Source of the DNA: Congeria kusceri
Taxonomy: Eukaryota; Mollusca; Bivalvia; Myida; Dreissenidae
Direction: 5' to 3'
Assembly: GCA_027627225.1 (NCBI GenBank)
Contig: CM051027.1
Coordinates: 83,095,451-83,159,450, forward strand
Length of the DNA stretch: 64,000 nucleotides
A model generated the notes under the pieces. It saw nothing but the letters and a program-made list of their open reading frames with translations, was not told where the DNA came from and searched no databases. Position 1 is the first letter of the stretch; every line of letters starts with the position of its first letter. This document shows, piece after piece, positions 11,505 through 26,500 of the stretch. The translations under genes and the position numbers were made by a program.

Positions 11505-14500
11505 CTGTAATAGAGTAGTACGAATGTTTTAAATATTGTTGCTGTGTTGTTGTTTTTTTAATTAACACCTTTAACGACATAACAGACAAGTCAAAAATTG
11601 TGTTTTAAGAATTTGTAAGAATTAACACAGAATACAGAAAGACACACTAATGAATACTTCTTAACAGTAAGTGACAAATGTCTTGACGAGATGTTTCCTT
11701 AATTAATATTGTGAATGACTGGTATCGTTACAGAAAAAAATACAACTGGGGAAATGATTAATAGTTCTTAATGCTTCATGAAAGATCATACCAATGTGGG
11801 CAAAGAAACTAGTGGGCACAAGATATCAGTACTTCTAAAAGAATAGGCATGTATACCTTGGACAGGTCAACGCCAGTGAGTGCCTGAACGGCTGGTGGCA
11901 GCTGACTAATCAGGCGGCTAACTTCCGATGTGGTGCGGTCATCACCCACCAACACAATCTCTTCAGTGCGGGAGAGAGGTGCGGATACCTCGGCAGCAAT
12001 CTACATGGCAGAAAACAACAGTCAAATACTAGAAAAATGTTGAGGTCCAATAGATCAATAAAAAAAAAAGAAGAATTTTCATGCATTACAAAACCAATTA
12101 AAAGCTGCCTGGTAACCTATTTAAATATATAGTTCAACCTCATTTTCAAAATGATTACAGGTTTTAAAGCATACTGTCAAGTTTGTTTAGAGAAAAATGT
12201 CTTGTATAAAACTAGAGATAAAAAATCTGCTTTAAACTTTGAAGTATAAGAAGGGATCAAACAGATCTTAATAACAAAATACTAGCTAATGTTAAGAATT
12301 GTTCTAACTTACTCCCCTGCTACATTTAACACCCAGTACCTTTTCTAATTTCAGACCATTCCTTACAATTAGCCATCCACAATTCTTACCTTGGGCAAGG
12401 TCTCGAGTACCAAGCTGAGCATGGCAGCTTCTCCGTACTGCCTGTAGGCGGAGGCCTTGAGTCTCATGCGCTCTGCCTCCGCCTTGCCGACAGCTTCGAT
12501 GGATGTGGCCTCGGCAGCACCTATCAGTCGGATCTTCTCTGCATCGGCCCTGGCCACCTCCACTGTCTGGGTTCTAGAGGAATACAGGATATATTGCAAT
12601 ACAGTTTGGGGACCACAGGCTGGACAAGTTTATGATTCAGAAAGGCTTCCATTAACAACAGAATATCATTAGCGATCAATTTATGATACTGCTAAATTGA
12701 TATGGTTTCCATTCTGTGAGTGAATAACATCTACACAATTTAATTTCCACTTCTGAAATTTACACACAGGCTTGTCTATAAAAGTTAGACTACTGACATG
12801 TAACTATAAAAATACAACTCCAAACCCGGGCAGTTTCACGCAAGAATATCAAGAGGGCAACAATGGCCCTAGGTCACTCACCTGATATCTATTTATGAAG
12901 TTTAATTAAAATATCTCAATACTTTCTCAAGTTATTGAGCGAAAACTGTTTTTCTATTTTAAGTAACAGTGACCTTGACCCCACCCACCACATACGTAAA
13001 GCAAGGTCTCAATATAAGGTATCTACGAATGAAGTTTCATTAAAATATCTCAATGCGTTCTTCAGTTATTGAGCGTAAACTGTTTTTCTACTTTTAATAA
13101 TTGACCTTGACCACACCCACCCATTAATCAAACCCAAGTGAGGTCTCAATATAAGATATGTGTATTAAGTTTCATTAAAATATTTAAATGACTTCTCAAG
13201 TTATTGAGCGGAAAAACCCATTTTCAGCAACGGTGACCTTGACCCCACCCACCCAATATGCAATCCCAAGCAATGTCTCGATATAAGGTACTTATGTATT
13301 AAGTTTCATTAAAATAGCTCAATGCGTTCTCAAGATATTTAGCGGAAACCAATTTTCAATTTTTAATAACGGAGACCTTGACCCCACCCACCCCATATGC
13401 TATCCTAATCGAGGTATCAATATAATGTATTCATGTATTAAGTTCATTAAAATATCTCAATGCGTTCTCAAGATATTGAGCTAAAACCGTTTTTCCATTT
13501 TTAGTAACAGAGACCTTGACCCCTCCCACCCCATATGCAATCCCATGCGAGGTGTCAATATAAGGTATCTATGTATTAAGTTTCATTAAAATATCTTAAT
13601 GCGTTCTAAAGTTATTGAGCGGAAACCGTTTTTCTATTTTTAGTAAGTGACCTTGACCCCATCCATCCCATATGCAATCCCAATCGAGATCTCGACATAA
13701 TGTTTTAACCAAATATGAAACCTCTGGGCATTGTGGTTTCAGAGAAGAATTTTTAAATCATTTTGCCATTTACGTCTATATAAACCATGTGAGCCCCGGG
13801 GTGTGGCCAGTTTTGACCCCATGGGCATCATTTGAACAATCTTTGTAGAGGACCACTATACAACATTACATACCAAATATGAAACCTCCGGGCCTTGCGG
13901 TTCCAGGAAGGAAGATTTTAAAATCATTTTGCAATTTAAGTCTATTTAAACATTGTGACCGGGGTGTGGCCAGTTTGACCCCAGGGGCATCATTTGAACA
14001 ATCTTTATAGAGGACCACTATAAAATGTTACATACTAAATATGAAACCTCTGGGCCATGCAGCTTCAGAGAAGAAGATTTTAAGTCATTTGCTATTCAAG
14101 TCTACATAAACCATGTGAGTCACGGGATGTGGCCAGTTCTGACCCTAGGGGCATAGTTTGAACAATCTTTGTAGAGGACTACTATACAATGTTACATACC
14201 AAATATGAACCTCTGGGCCTTGAGGTTTCAGAGAAGATTTTTCAAGTCATTTTGCTATTTCATTTTGCTATTAAAGTCTATATAAACCATGTGACCCCCA
14301 GGGTGTCCCCAGCTTTGACCCCAGGGGCATCATTGGACCAATCTTTGTAGAGGACCACTACACAATGCTACATACCAAATATAAAACCTCTAGGCCTTGA
14401 AGTTTCAGAAGAGAAGATTTTTAAAGTCACTGCTATTAATTCTATATAAACCATGTGAGCCCCAGGATGTGGCCAGTTTTGACCCCAGGGGCATCATTTG

Positions 14501-17500
14501 AACAATCTTTGTAGAGGACCACTATACAATGTTACATACAAAATATGAAACCTCTGGGCCTTGCAGTTTCAGATGAGATTTTTAAAGTCATTTTGCTATT
14601 CAAGTCTATATAAACCATGTGACCCCGGGGGTGTGGCCAGTTTTGACCCCAGGGGCATCATTTAAACATTTGTAGAGGACCATTATACAATGTTACAAAC
14701 CAAATATGAGACCTCTAGGCCTTGCGGCTTCAGAGAAGATTTTTTAAGTCATTTTGCTATACAAGTCTAAATTAGCCATGTGACCCCCAGGGTGTGGCCA
14801 GTTTTGACCCCAGGGGCATCATTTGAACAATCTTTGTAGAGGACCACAAGAGGATGTTACATATCAAATTTGAAAGCTCCAAGCCTTGTGGTTTCAGAGA
14901 TTTTTAAAGTTTTCAGTTTTTAAATCTATTTTTAGCTATGGTGACCTACAAATGCAGCGGACCGGAACGATTTGAACAATTTTGAAAAAGGTCACCGAAG
15001 GGTCATTCCTGTGAAGTTTGTCCAATGCATGATGGACAAAAGGCGATCCTAAAAGCTCATCATAAGCACGTTGTGCTCAGGTGAGCTAAAAACAGGGCCA
15101 ATTCACCACCACCTACCTCTGCCCCTCGGCCATTGTCTCCACTTTGTACGCCTGGGCCTCGGCAGGTCGCTTCACGGTCGCTATCAGCTCCTTCTCTTTC
15201 CTGAGGATTTCTTTCTCCTCAATGTCAATCTGCTTACGGCGTTCCACAACCTCGATCTCGATTTCCTCCGCTCGAATCTTCTGTCGCTCCTTGGCACTCT
15301 GAAGCTCATAAGCCAGCTGTGATTCAGCTTTCTGTGCAACAAGAAACAATACCAGATATTTATTATCAAACAAGCTTGAAGGGATGCGTATGGAGGTTTT
15401 TCAGTGATCACAGCAAATTACAAGCCTTGAAAAGGCTTGTTGTATGAAGGTTTTCTGTGCTCAAAGCAAATTAAAAGCCTTGACTGGATTTGTATAAAGG
15501 TGTCAATTGAATGTATGATCTTTTACCAAGATCCAAGAAATAGTTCTAGCCAGATGACGGACAAAATACATGTATCAGAGAAACACATTCTCACATGCTA
15601 CTCTAATGCATAATCTGGTGGAAAATTACAAAACACTATGGTCAATATTACTTGCAAAAGGTCAGAGGAGAAACAGTTCTTTAAGCTTTTAAAGAAATTT
15701 GTTTGAAGGCCTACCAGGAAATTTTTCAATAAATTGAAACAAGTCTAGTATTTTCGTTTTTTTAGAGACTTAACCATCTTATGCACGAATATTCTATTTA
15801 ACGACTTCTGGTTATTTCATAGCTGTTTCGAAAGGTGACAATATTCTATTTGATCACCGAGGTACCTGACATAAACAAACAGTCACCCACCCTTGTATTG
15901 ACTTCCATGTCAAAGGCAGCTTTCTGCATCTCAAACTGTCGTTTGGAATCGGCCACTTTTGTGTCAGCAGCATACTTGGCGTCCATGTGCAGTTTGTTAC
16001 ATTCTGCTTCCTATACGAAAGTTTATGTGTATGCATTATTTATATGACAACTGTACTTTACATGGGAATTTCTTTTTGCCTCGTTTGCTCATTATTACAA
16101 ACGAACATTTATTTGAAATATTTAAATCCAAAAATTGAAACTTATTGGTAAAATGTGATAAATGTGACCAGGAATTGAAGCAGATTTATTCAGTATTTTT
16201 TATCATAAGACTGGCAATATATGGATTTTTTTCAACCTAACTTAAACGAATGTTAAACTTCTTTGACAAAACTCTTAACCAACTGTCATTCCATTCAAGG
16301 AATCAGTTACACATATTTCCAAATATTTCATCAACAAATAATTCAAGAGGATTTTGTTTTTCAAACATAACAGCCTAGAACTATGTGTAACTGAAGTGTA
16401 CAATCTGCATCCACAATTAATGATAGAAGAAATGCATGCAACTTTTCATAAATATCAGAGCCGACGCACTAATTTTCAACTTTACAAGTGACATTATCCA
16501 ATCCCTGTTATTGGTAAATTCACAACAATCTTTTTTATACTTTTAAAGTATGCATGTACGATCTTTCAATTATTTTCAAAATAAGCTGATGAAAGTGACT
16601 ATATAACTTAAAAGCAGACAAATAAACATAAACATGACAAAGGAAACAATAAAATATCAAATAAATAAACAAATATGAATGTTGACTTTTGCATAGTGTT
16701 ACGTAACCTTAAAAACAACTCAAGTCAATGTATATACATGTATTGGGGTTTTCATATGTACAGTCGAAAACTAGCTCGTGATTAAAAAGTAGCCATTTAT
16801 GCGTTTACAACAATGGTTCTTATATACTTTTCTTCCATTTTAAATCAAAGTATATGATGATTAACTTTATCAGATTGTTTTACTTTACGTCACTATGTCT
16901 GTTTTAAGATCGTACATACGGTCTTTAAGTATTTTGAAATATTTACAAAATTTATGTACAATTCAATGCAAGATGATAACAATGATCTGTTATCTCCTCA
17001 AACGTTACTACACATGGGTTAAAGATAATATTTCAAAATAAGTATTGCAAAATGTAGGATTTGAAAATGTAGGATTTGAAAATGTCACCAACAAGTACCT
17101 TTCACAATATTCAATAAAGAATGGTCCTCTGGTATTTCCTTGCATTTACTTAGTCAGCTTAAAGTTTAAAGCAGTCATAATATAATGCCGATTTAAAATA
17201 TCTTTCTGAATATATAATTATTGAAACAAATTTTATATGACTGTAATTTTGAAATAGTAACAAGTGCAATGAATATATTCCTTCATTGTTAGAATACATG
17301 ATATTTCTGCAAGTATCAAACAATTCTACTCGTTCATGTAGCGCCAACATTACAATGAAGGTTATTCTTGAATGCAATTAACAAGTATTGTCATACCCTG
17401 ATTCCAGCATCTCTGTTTGCCTCTGCCACGCCAATATCAGCATCACGCTTCACATTGGCAGTCTGCGCCCGACCGAGGGACGAGAGATAGTGCACGTTGT

Positions 17501-20500
17501 CGAAGATGTCCTTGATGGTGAAGCTTAGAATCTCAATACCCATCTTGCCCACATCTGGGGAGGCAACCTCCCTCACCAGCTGGGCAAACTGGTCCCTGTC
17601 CTGGTAGATGGCCTCCACACTCAATGTACCTGGGGGTAAACAAAATGGAAGTTTTGCGATGATGCAAAAAACCAGTGACATGTTACTGCATGTATAATGA
17701 CAAAATCTGCCGGCTTAACAAATCAATAGTCTAAGGAACTTTTATTTCTCAAACAATCTAACTGATATGTGTACAGAAATCTTCTCATCACCAAAGTTGT
17801 AAACAAAAGATCTTACACACAATAAGGATTACAATTAAGTTTCTAGTAGGTTTTGCAGTGACAAATTCAGCCCATCTAAGCAATCTTGCAAAGCTGACTA
17901 CTATTTCTTCACGAGGAAGTTGTAACAAGATCTTTATACCAAGAATGGCTCTCAAGTGGCCTTCAAGTGTCTGCAGGATGACATGCTGAATGTGGGCCAC
18001 AGACTTGCCAAGGAACTGTTCGCAAGCAGTCTTGAGGATGTCCGGTTGTCGCATGATCTTCACCTGCGCCACACCCGTGACTGTGACTGGGACACCCTCT
18101 GATGTCTCTACATTCTCAGACACTGGGTTGAGTGTCATCACCTCCAGACTGATGCTGTTGTGGTAGAAAATAAGTGAGGCGTGTCATGGGAAAACCAGCC
18201 TTAATGCATGTGCCTACACTTTACGTACATGCATTAAGCCCGGTTTTCCCACGACACACACTCAATTACATTTAAGAATAAACTAGTTACCAATATCCCT
18301 TCACAATTACCTGGTAAACTAAAATCATTATCATATAGATCTATCAAACAAAATAACATTCAAGTACACAAACGAGTAAACTGTATTTATTTTAAATTTA
18401 AAAGGTCAAAATAGTGTGAGAATCTTAAATTACATGTATTGACTGAAACGTGTAAACTTTTTGTTGCAAACTGTTACATACTTATGAAACAAAACAAGCA
18501 CAAACAAACACTTGACGTAATAAAGCCTTTGCTCTACCTGTTACAGTATTTGGAATAGAACATACATGTTACATAATGTAATTGTTTTGGGGTTTCTAAA
18601 TGGCTTTGTACATAATATATACATAATATTTATATCTACTCTTATTGTGTTTCCCAGTACAGTTTGGTCACTCAGATCGCCATTACCAACATGACTGACT
18701 TACCGCTGCGAGTCGGTTACTAGCCACCATGACCAGCCCCATCCTCCAACTATGAACTTCCTACCTGTGGCTCCACAGCAACCACCTGCAAACACAGTGC
18801 TACATGGTGAACTGTAATACTTAGATAATTGGACAACTATGGAATTGTACACCTGGGTGATTTTTCATTATGTCATACATATTTCATTTTATAATCAAAA
18901 AGCATGTAACACCTGTCCGAACTGAACAAATGTTACGGTAACTCACAAACTTAACAAAAGTTTGCTCATTAATTTATTAAATTTGCAAGACAAAGTTTTT
19001 CCACTAAATTAATATTTATAATATTAGCAGTTTGAATTTAATGTAGAGTATACATGCGGAAATATTATTGTATTTTTCCATGATATAAAAGCATCACATT
19101 AACATGTACATGTTTGCTGACATGTGAATTTATTTTGTCAACTAGAAATCTTGCTGACGTCTGTAGATTTGGGGAATATGTCAGGTAACGGGACCATTCG
19201 CCCCGAAACAAGTTTCGCCCTGGGACTATTTGCCCTAATTATTGGGAATAAACATACAATGGGGCCAGTATGTGTGCTGTCACATCAGAGTGTTTGTACA
19301 ACACTGTGCCCCAACACTTATTTGAGGGGTCTTAATGTGTTATGTGTCACTTGTCAAACTGTGAAGGTCGCCCCTCTTTGTGTTATTGCAAAGTGATTTG
19401 TTTAAACTAATCAAGCAGATAATTGTGAAATATGTGTTAATTATGAGACAGCACAGCACTCTTTTATTTTTCTAAACCGTATTTTGCAAAAAAGATTAAC
19501 TTAACATAGATCTAATAGGCAGGTGTTCTCATATTTCTACACTTGAAATATTCTAATAAACATTAATAAATAAGGATGCCTGAATTTGTTTTCTTTTTTT
19601 TAAATATTTCAAAAAATGTTACATTAATATTATATTTGCATGTATGATCATATTTAGTTTTGTTAAATGTGCTGATAAAAATATAGCGAATACTAGGTTA
19701 GTGTGGAATACAGATATGTTTATTCAGCGAGGCTTAGAAAACCTAACCGCGAGCCTTTGCGAGTGGTTTTCATACCGAGCAAATAAACCCAGGGGTTTAC
19801 TTATGCGGACGCCCGCTTGCCCGTGCCGTGTTGAAATTACAGCGGGCAGGTGATTTTCAAAAGGAGATAGCCCGCCGGGCAAGTCAGTTATCATAGAGAC
19901 ATCTCGGATATTTTTCGTTCGCGATTATTTATCTTCTTCGTGTTAATATCGGTGGCTTACATCTATAGGTAAAACTGATTTCGATTGGTTGTTGCGTGGT
20001 ATGAACCAATCAAACCGCTCGAAACAGGTTCTATTTTGCGTTTTCTCCACAATAGCGATTTAAGAAAGTGTATATTTTCAATCTGCAAAATCTATCAAAT
20101 AAACAGACATCAGAAAAAGATAGAAAAAGAAAATATGCAAAATAATCCTGTAAACGACCTTTCCAGACCTCATGGCTAAATGTCGTTGTTTGAATGAATG
20201 TGTGAAAAGCAGTTTGAAAACATAGAATATGAAGAAAGTTTGAAGCTTGCAAAGCAGGCCTATGAAGAGAGTCTCACTATTTGAAACTGTGACTAATTTG
20301 TTAATGATTTTACATGTTATCTAATGGTTAGATGATGAGAATTGATCGTTAGAAAATAATAGTTGTGAATTCAGATTTGTTTCTGTTGATATCTTTTATT
20401 CATAAAACAGTCATTAAGTTTAATACATGTTTGCTGAAATACATCTAATAACATATTTGTATACATTTAGTATCAAAAACATTGACTTAAAGATGGGGCA

Positions 20501-23500
20501 ACCTTTTTTCACTGTGGGCAAGTAGATGTTCAAAGTAACTCGCCCCTGGGCATGTGAAGGTCAAATCCTTAGGTAAACCCCTGTAAACGTATCTGTATTC
20601 AACACTTATCTGGTATTCTATTTATCCCATCATTGTCTGTCTTTATTTTGAAATTAAACTTAAGAAAATCGCTGAAAAAACACGAAAAAACATCAAATGA
20701 CGTCACGAAAATAAACAATATGACGTCATTATAATGTGCATGTTTGCTGTATTCAACAAGTTTTTTTTTTCGTCAATGTAGGCGTGATGATGGGATAAAA
20801 ATGAATAAATGTCTACTTTTCGTCCTCATCTTTTAATATAGTACCGTGTGTTTGAAAGAGTTTTTACTGAATACTGGTCATTAAAACGAGTGAATTTGGC
20901 ATATCATTATTCCAAGTTTAATTTAATCCAATTCATATCACTGATTCACATTATTGCAATTGTGATACCCGACAGCTGAAATAACCGGGGCGAAACGTCT
21001 TAGGACAAAACCTATTTCAGCGCGAATCGTCCAGGACAAAACGTGTTTTGGTGCAAATGGTCCTGGATTCATGTCAAGCTGCTGCTGTTGTTTAGGCTAG
21101 ATTGAACTTTACAAGTCCGCAGATTGCGCATGCTCAATGAGCAGGTGCTTGTTGCTATGTTCAAGTAAACAAATATCCGCCATATTGGATTTAGCGATCG
21201 ACTACACCCTACTATGCCGATAGTTCGAGTTATGTTTGTTATGAAATAAACAGTTTAAATGTTGTGTTTTCTTTGTTTTATTAACCATTTTCATTATTTA
21301 ATTAGGGTGAGATATCGAAATGATTTTCAACAGCTGTTGAGCTGACCAGAATGTTTATCTTGAATATTTGACGCTATAAAAAAGAGAACAGTTCATTCAC
21401 TTAAATTTTTAGCAACATGTTGTCAAATCACTAGTTGCGTGTAACCTCTGTAATATAAAGTTGACAAATAATAGCTCTCGTTGCAATTGTTGTTTTTTGT
21501 AAATTCTCTTTACAAAATTGAATGATGTAAAATGTGTTTATATTTACTTTTTAAGACAGGTTTTTATAAAGATCAAAGTCAAGCATTTTTTTTAAAGTAG
21601 CGGGGGTGTGGGGGCGGTATGGATTTTTCTAGAGCGGAATAGTGGGGCCGTCCGCCCTGCCCCTTTTTGGCCCCGCTCTTCTGCCCTTTTGTCCTGCCCT
21701 TGTGTCCCTAACCCCGCCCTCCTGTGCACTCATCTATCCAAACTACAAACCAATCAGCAAATAGTTCATGGTAAAGGGTCGTGTCAATCATATTATTGTG
21801 TATTTGCCAGCAAAACCCTTTATCTCGTAACATGATAATCGCTGATAAAGAGCTCCCTATGGTGTGAATGACACCGACATCACTACATTATTATCACACC
21901 ATTTTGACTCCTTTTGTTAAAAAATATACTACTATAGCTACTTGAAATTAGCCAATAAAGGTTTTAATTGAATTCTTGATGTACATGTATAGTCTGCCAA
22001 ACTAAATTAAACGACAAGGTGCTAACAACACAATCATGTCATTTTGAAAACAAAGGATTTCAGTTAATAATGTAAATTATTTAGCAAAAAAATTGTCACA
22101 GAGCAACTGAACGGTCAATACAAACACTTTTACTTAGTTTGATAATGTTTAAAATGTTTATAAAACAATAATAATTGTGTTAAAGTACAGGACGATTTTT
22201 TTGCAAGTGGCTATATTTTCGGATGAACAATTTCGGACGCTTGATTTCAATGGTCGTTTTCAGTTACTTTTTACCCTATAGATTCATTTTTCTTGTAACA
22301 ATTTTTTTAACATGCTTAGTTAACATTCGGTTTATATTTGAGACTATTTGGTTTACTGCACTACTCCTGAAATATTTTTAATTAGAAATATTGTATTTCC
22401 AATGCAAAAATATTTTATTTTACTATTCTTGTGCCTTTAAAACACTATCAGGGTTTCCCGCAGGCCTTTATCGCTTGTCGGGCCCAACATGCCTTCAAAG
22501 CAGAAAGTCATTTGCCGACATGCTTAAATAACGCCGACATGCTTTAATTTATGAAGCAACAACCCTTAATCTGCCTTTATCTAATTAAACAGATCTTTAA
22601 TCGATCGGCCATAAACGCACGCCGTATTGATCGATAAGGTCACGCTTCAAACAGTTTGATTGACAAAGGACTGAACAGTGAAGTCCCGCCCACAACGATC
22701 TCATTAGCCAATCAAATACGATGATTTAAAGGGCGGAGTTTATACCTTACTATCTACTAAAAAGTGTTTGACAAGAAATACTAGCGCTTCCCAGGAAAAG
22801 CAAACAGGCATTTTAAACATTTCATAATTGAATTTACCATATAATTTTATCCCTGTATTTCCCTAATCCATTTCACAAATTAACAATCAAAACTATTAAA
22901 ACGAATAATGTAATATAGTGCCTCATTTTACAACACAATTAGACTTCGTCAAACGTCATTTTGTTCGCATACACACTTCGCAATTAAGCACGTGACCAGA
23001 CCATGAACGTTTATCTTGTACATGGCGACACAATTTTCGCGCGCTTTTGTAGCTAAACACGCTTAGTACATGGAGATTAAGGACAGTATTTTATATCATC
23101 TAAAAAACGCATTTTCAAATATTTAATAACAATAGTGAGTCTTTCGGCGTTCAATGTCCGCCTGTAGTATGACTAATAACGATTGATGTTTTTTTTCGAT
23201 CCGAAAACAACTTTTATAATAACAAAAGGCTTTGAAACAATTTTGGGGAAGTCGGGTCGAGCGTTTCGGCCGATTTGGTCGTCGCCGGAATTTTGAGCAT
23301 TTCGGCCAATATCGAGGATATGGGGTCGAGCATTGCGGCCGAATTCGGGGAAGTGTGGTCGATAATTGCCGCCGATTTCGAGCAGATGGCGTCGATCATT
23401 GCGGCGGATTTGGTCGCCGCCGGGATTTAGAGCATGGCGGCCAGTTTTGGCCGGTGGGGTCGAGCATAGCAGACGGTTTTGAGAATGTAGGGTCAAGCGT

Positions 23501-26500
23501 TGTGGCTGATTTTGGGAAAGTGGGGTCGAGAATTGCCGCCGATTTCAGGCAAATGGCGTCGAGCCGCCGCCGGGATTTAGAGCATTACGGCCGATTTCGG
23601 GCTGGTAAGGTCGAGCATTATGGCCGGTTTCAGGCATGTGGGGTCAAGCGTAGCGGCCGATTTCTGGCAGGTGGGGTCGATCGGTGAAGCCGATTTCGGG
23701 GAGGTGAAGTGTTATGATGCGGCTGATTTCGAGGAGGTAGGGGGCAAAAGGAGCGGACAATTCGGTGAGGAGGGGTGCTAAAGGTGCAGGTCGGAACGAT
23801 ATCCAATCTCCGTTGGGGTTGGGGGTTCAAGCAGTTCTTTTTTGCGGTTAGCGGGGGGGGTATCCGGAATGCTGACATGCCTTTAAAATATCTTGCGGGA
23901 AACCCTGACTATCAAAGACATAATTCAATTGATACAATGCAATGCCATGTGTGTAGTAGTAACCTCTGGTACATTTATATGATTAGGTTTCAATGTACTT
24001 TGATTAATAAATATGAAACAGTACTGACTTAAAACAATAACATGTATATTTTTCTATCATAGAAAAATTACATTGTACGTCTTATATCTTATAATTTTAC
24101 AATGATGTAAAAATAATTATAATAATAATAATGATAATGATGAAGATGATAATAAGAACAACAACAAAAGCGCAAACGTTACACGCGCATGAAAGTGCCC
24201 TTCTAAACAAAAAAAGGTTCCTGCCCCTGTTTGGGTTCACCCTGCCCTGTTTAGGGTTCTTAAAAAATCCCTAGGCAGTAGCCCCCGTTTAGAAAACATA
24301 TCGTTTGAAAACATAGTGTTTAAATGCCTATACTGAGCTATTTTCGGCAGTGTTGGTCACGTGACAATGTTTTGAAATTTATTTCAAAATGGCGGAAAGA
24401 CACATTAGATATAGTTCTCCAGGGCTGGGGTGGAGCTTAAAACATCAACAACAAAAAAAATCATTTTTTTTTAAGTCTTACCCCCCAAATCTGTTCCTTA
24501 TGATATAGAAACACTGTATGCAAAGTTTGATCAATAAATTCCTATGTTTACGGGTAGCTCAAGTGCCTCAAGATTACCAAAGTTATAAATATACAACAAA
24601 TTACACGATTGTTACGAGTATCTTTCTAAATTTATTTTAAACAATACAGCATTTATTTTGAACACAGTAATAGTGATCTGACAACTTATTTTAATAAGAA
24701 TGTGGTCTATTTGTTGTATACTTTATTGGCATCTACAAACAATGATCAAGATTTTAAAAAAAAGACACATATTGAAATAAAGTTGTATTTAAAATCCTTA
24801 TCTCCCCCCACTCACTTTGGGTAGTAAGTATGTATAAATCAAAGACTGATCTAATCAAAGACCTAGGTTTAAAAAAACAGTGTACATGTACTGTTTAACA
24901 GCTGAAACAGCTGAATATATGAAAACTTATTACAAATGAATATGTGCATGTTGGAATGTGAAAGGAATTTACATACGATGAAGTCTTCAAGACACTAAAA
25001 TATCAAATATTAAAGTAACATAATATTAAATCTTATTGACAACTCTACCTGTTGCAAACATTATGAAATGAAATATTACAAGTAAATATGTGCAAGTAAA
25101 GTGAATACACAGTAGTCTCATTCTTTCACATAATTGTCATTAACTATGCTATGCATAGCATCACTCCTGTTCTGGTAAAAAAACTCAAATTTTGTAATGC
25201 AACTATTATCAGAGAAAAGAGACAACACATATAAACAAGAAGACCATAGTATTATGGCAAAGATTCAGACAATTCCATGTCATTGTCGTTTTGCCATGTA
25301 TAAGCACGCCTTACTCGGATTGATCGTCTAGGGGTGGAAGGTACATCAGAAACAGGGATACGACATCCCCCAGTTGGCGGCAGAGCTGTAGGGTTCTCAC
25401 AGGCATCTGGTGACTGGTAGCCCGACTGATTTGGGGAGTCATAGGTCAACTGATGTCAGATGTTCTGGTTTGAGATCAGCCTGGATGTGTCACGTGTAGC
25501 GACGGGTGTCTGTATTGGCTTGGGCTGCCTAGGTGTTCTCGTAACAGACGGTAAAGCGCAGTGTCAGTGTTCCAAGGCCTACAAGTTGCAAGTAGGAGCC
25601 TCTAGTTGGGTAGACATAGACCTGTGAAGTTGGCATCAACCGTCAGTCTGGACAATGTACACACACTGGGATGTATTTACATAGAAATATCCGTGTATGC
25701 AGGGTTACACGTCTGAACCATCTACTCTAGTAATATATAGCGTAATGGCGTACCTCAATAACAACGTTTTGTATGCTGCGACAGTTTCCTCGCATGTGTC
25801 TGTTCCGAAAGAGCCTCTTCTCTTGCCATTGCTGTGGAACACCACGTCTCGTGAGGTTTGTACTTGCCAGGTGGGATGGGTATAAAATCCCTGATAGGTC
25901 TGCCGAAGCTGGGGAGAATTTTGTGTCTGGATCAGGTTTGTTGCGATACTGTAGCATTGGATGTTGAAATTTGGCGTTGTCAATCACTCAGTATCACTCG
26001 AGTCACTGGTATTGTCCATAAGAAGGCGCTTTACAGTCTTCACACCAACCTCGCCTCGACTATTACTATGGAGGAATGCCACAGACGACAACCGATGATG
26101 AACATCCCAATCTTTCAGGAACTGTTGCATACATAACACTGAACTGATGATTGCCATCGGAAGCAAGCTCATCAGGTATTCTGCAGTCTTGACGTTAAGC
26201 AGTGGACCGTGGACCGAGTCCATCAAATTTTCGCTCAGTCCAGCAAAAATTGCAAGTAAACTGGACCGGCGGTCCAGCAAAGAAATTTCCCTTGATAATT
26301 TTGATACCAGAAATCCCTTAAAATGTTCAGCCAATAATATTCGGCAAAGCGAAAATTGGCTTATTTGGATGCATACTTTTACGAAGACGCCATAAAATTC
26401 AGTGTCAGATTTGCAACCATTTCCGCTTGCGTAAGCATGTTTTTCTTAAACAAAAAATGCCTTCTGCATCAGCGTGTCAATTATCGATAAAATCTGTAAG

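Larger units (their letters stand above)
12836..15090. mobile_element. Composite tandem-repeat element filling flotillin-2 intron 6
   Basis: The left border contains AGGGCAACAATGGCCCT (a small hairpin) and TCACTCACCTGA. The right border contains the palindromic AGCACGTTGTGCTCAGGTGA followed by GCTAAAA. Between them lie six 135-bp units and then seven 164-bp units. No protein is encoded. Such arrays capped by terminal hairpins recall the non-autonomous Helitron/Helentron-type and Pearl-like repeats of bivalves; that assignment is inference. Confidence 0.6.

Noticed and set aside
11314..11532. Plus-strand 72-codon frame after a TTTCAG acceptor
   Set aside because: It overlaps, on the opposite strand, the last flotillin-2 exon, whose sequence and phase complete that gene exactly.
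12457..12672. Plus-strand frames over flotillin-2 exons 7 and 6 (also 15071-15322, 15835-16047)
   Set aside because: They are shadows of strongly conserved minus-strand coding exons.
12880..14900. CRISPR-like array
   Set aside because: Units are 135-164 bp, diverged throughout and without a repeat-spacer pattern, and the genome is animal.
23232..23687. 151-codon Gly/Arg-rich frame
   Set aside because: It is produced by a 33-bp minisatellite; the opposite strand is equally open.
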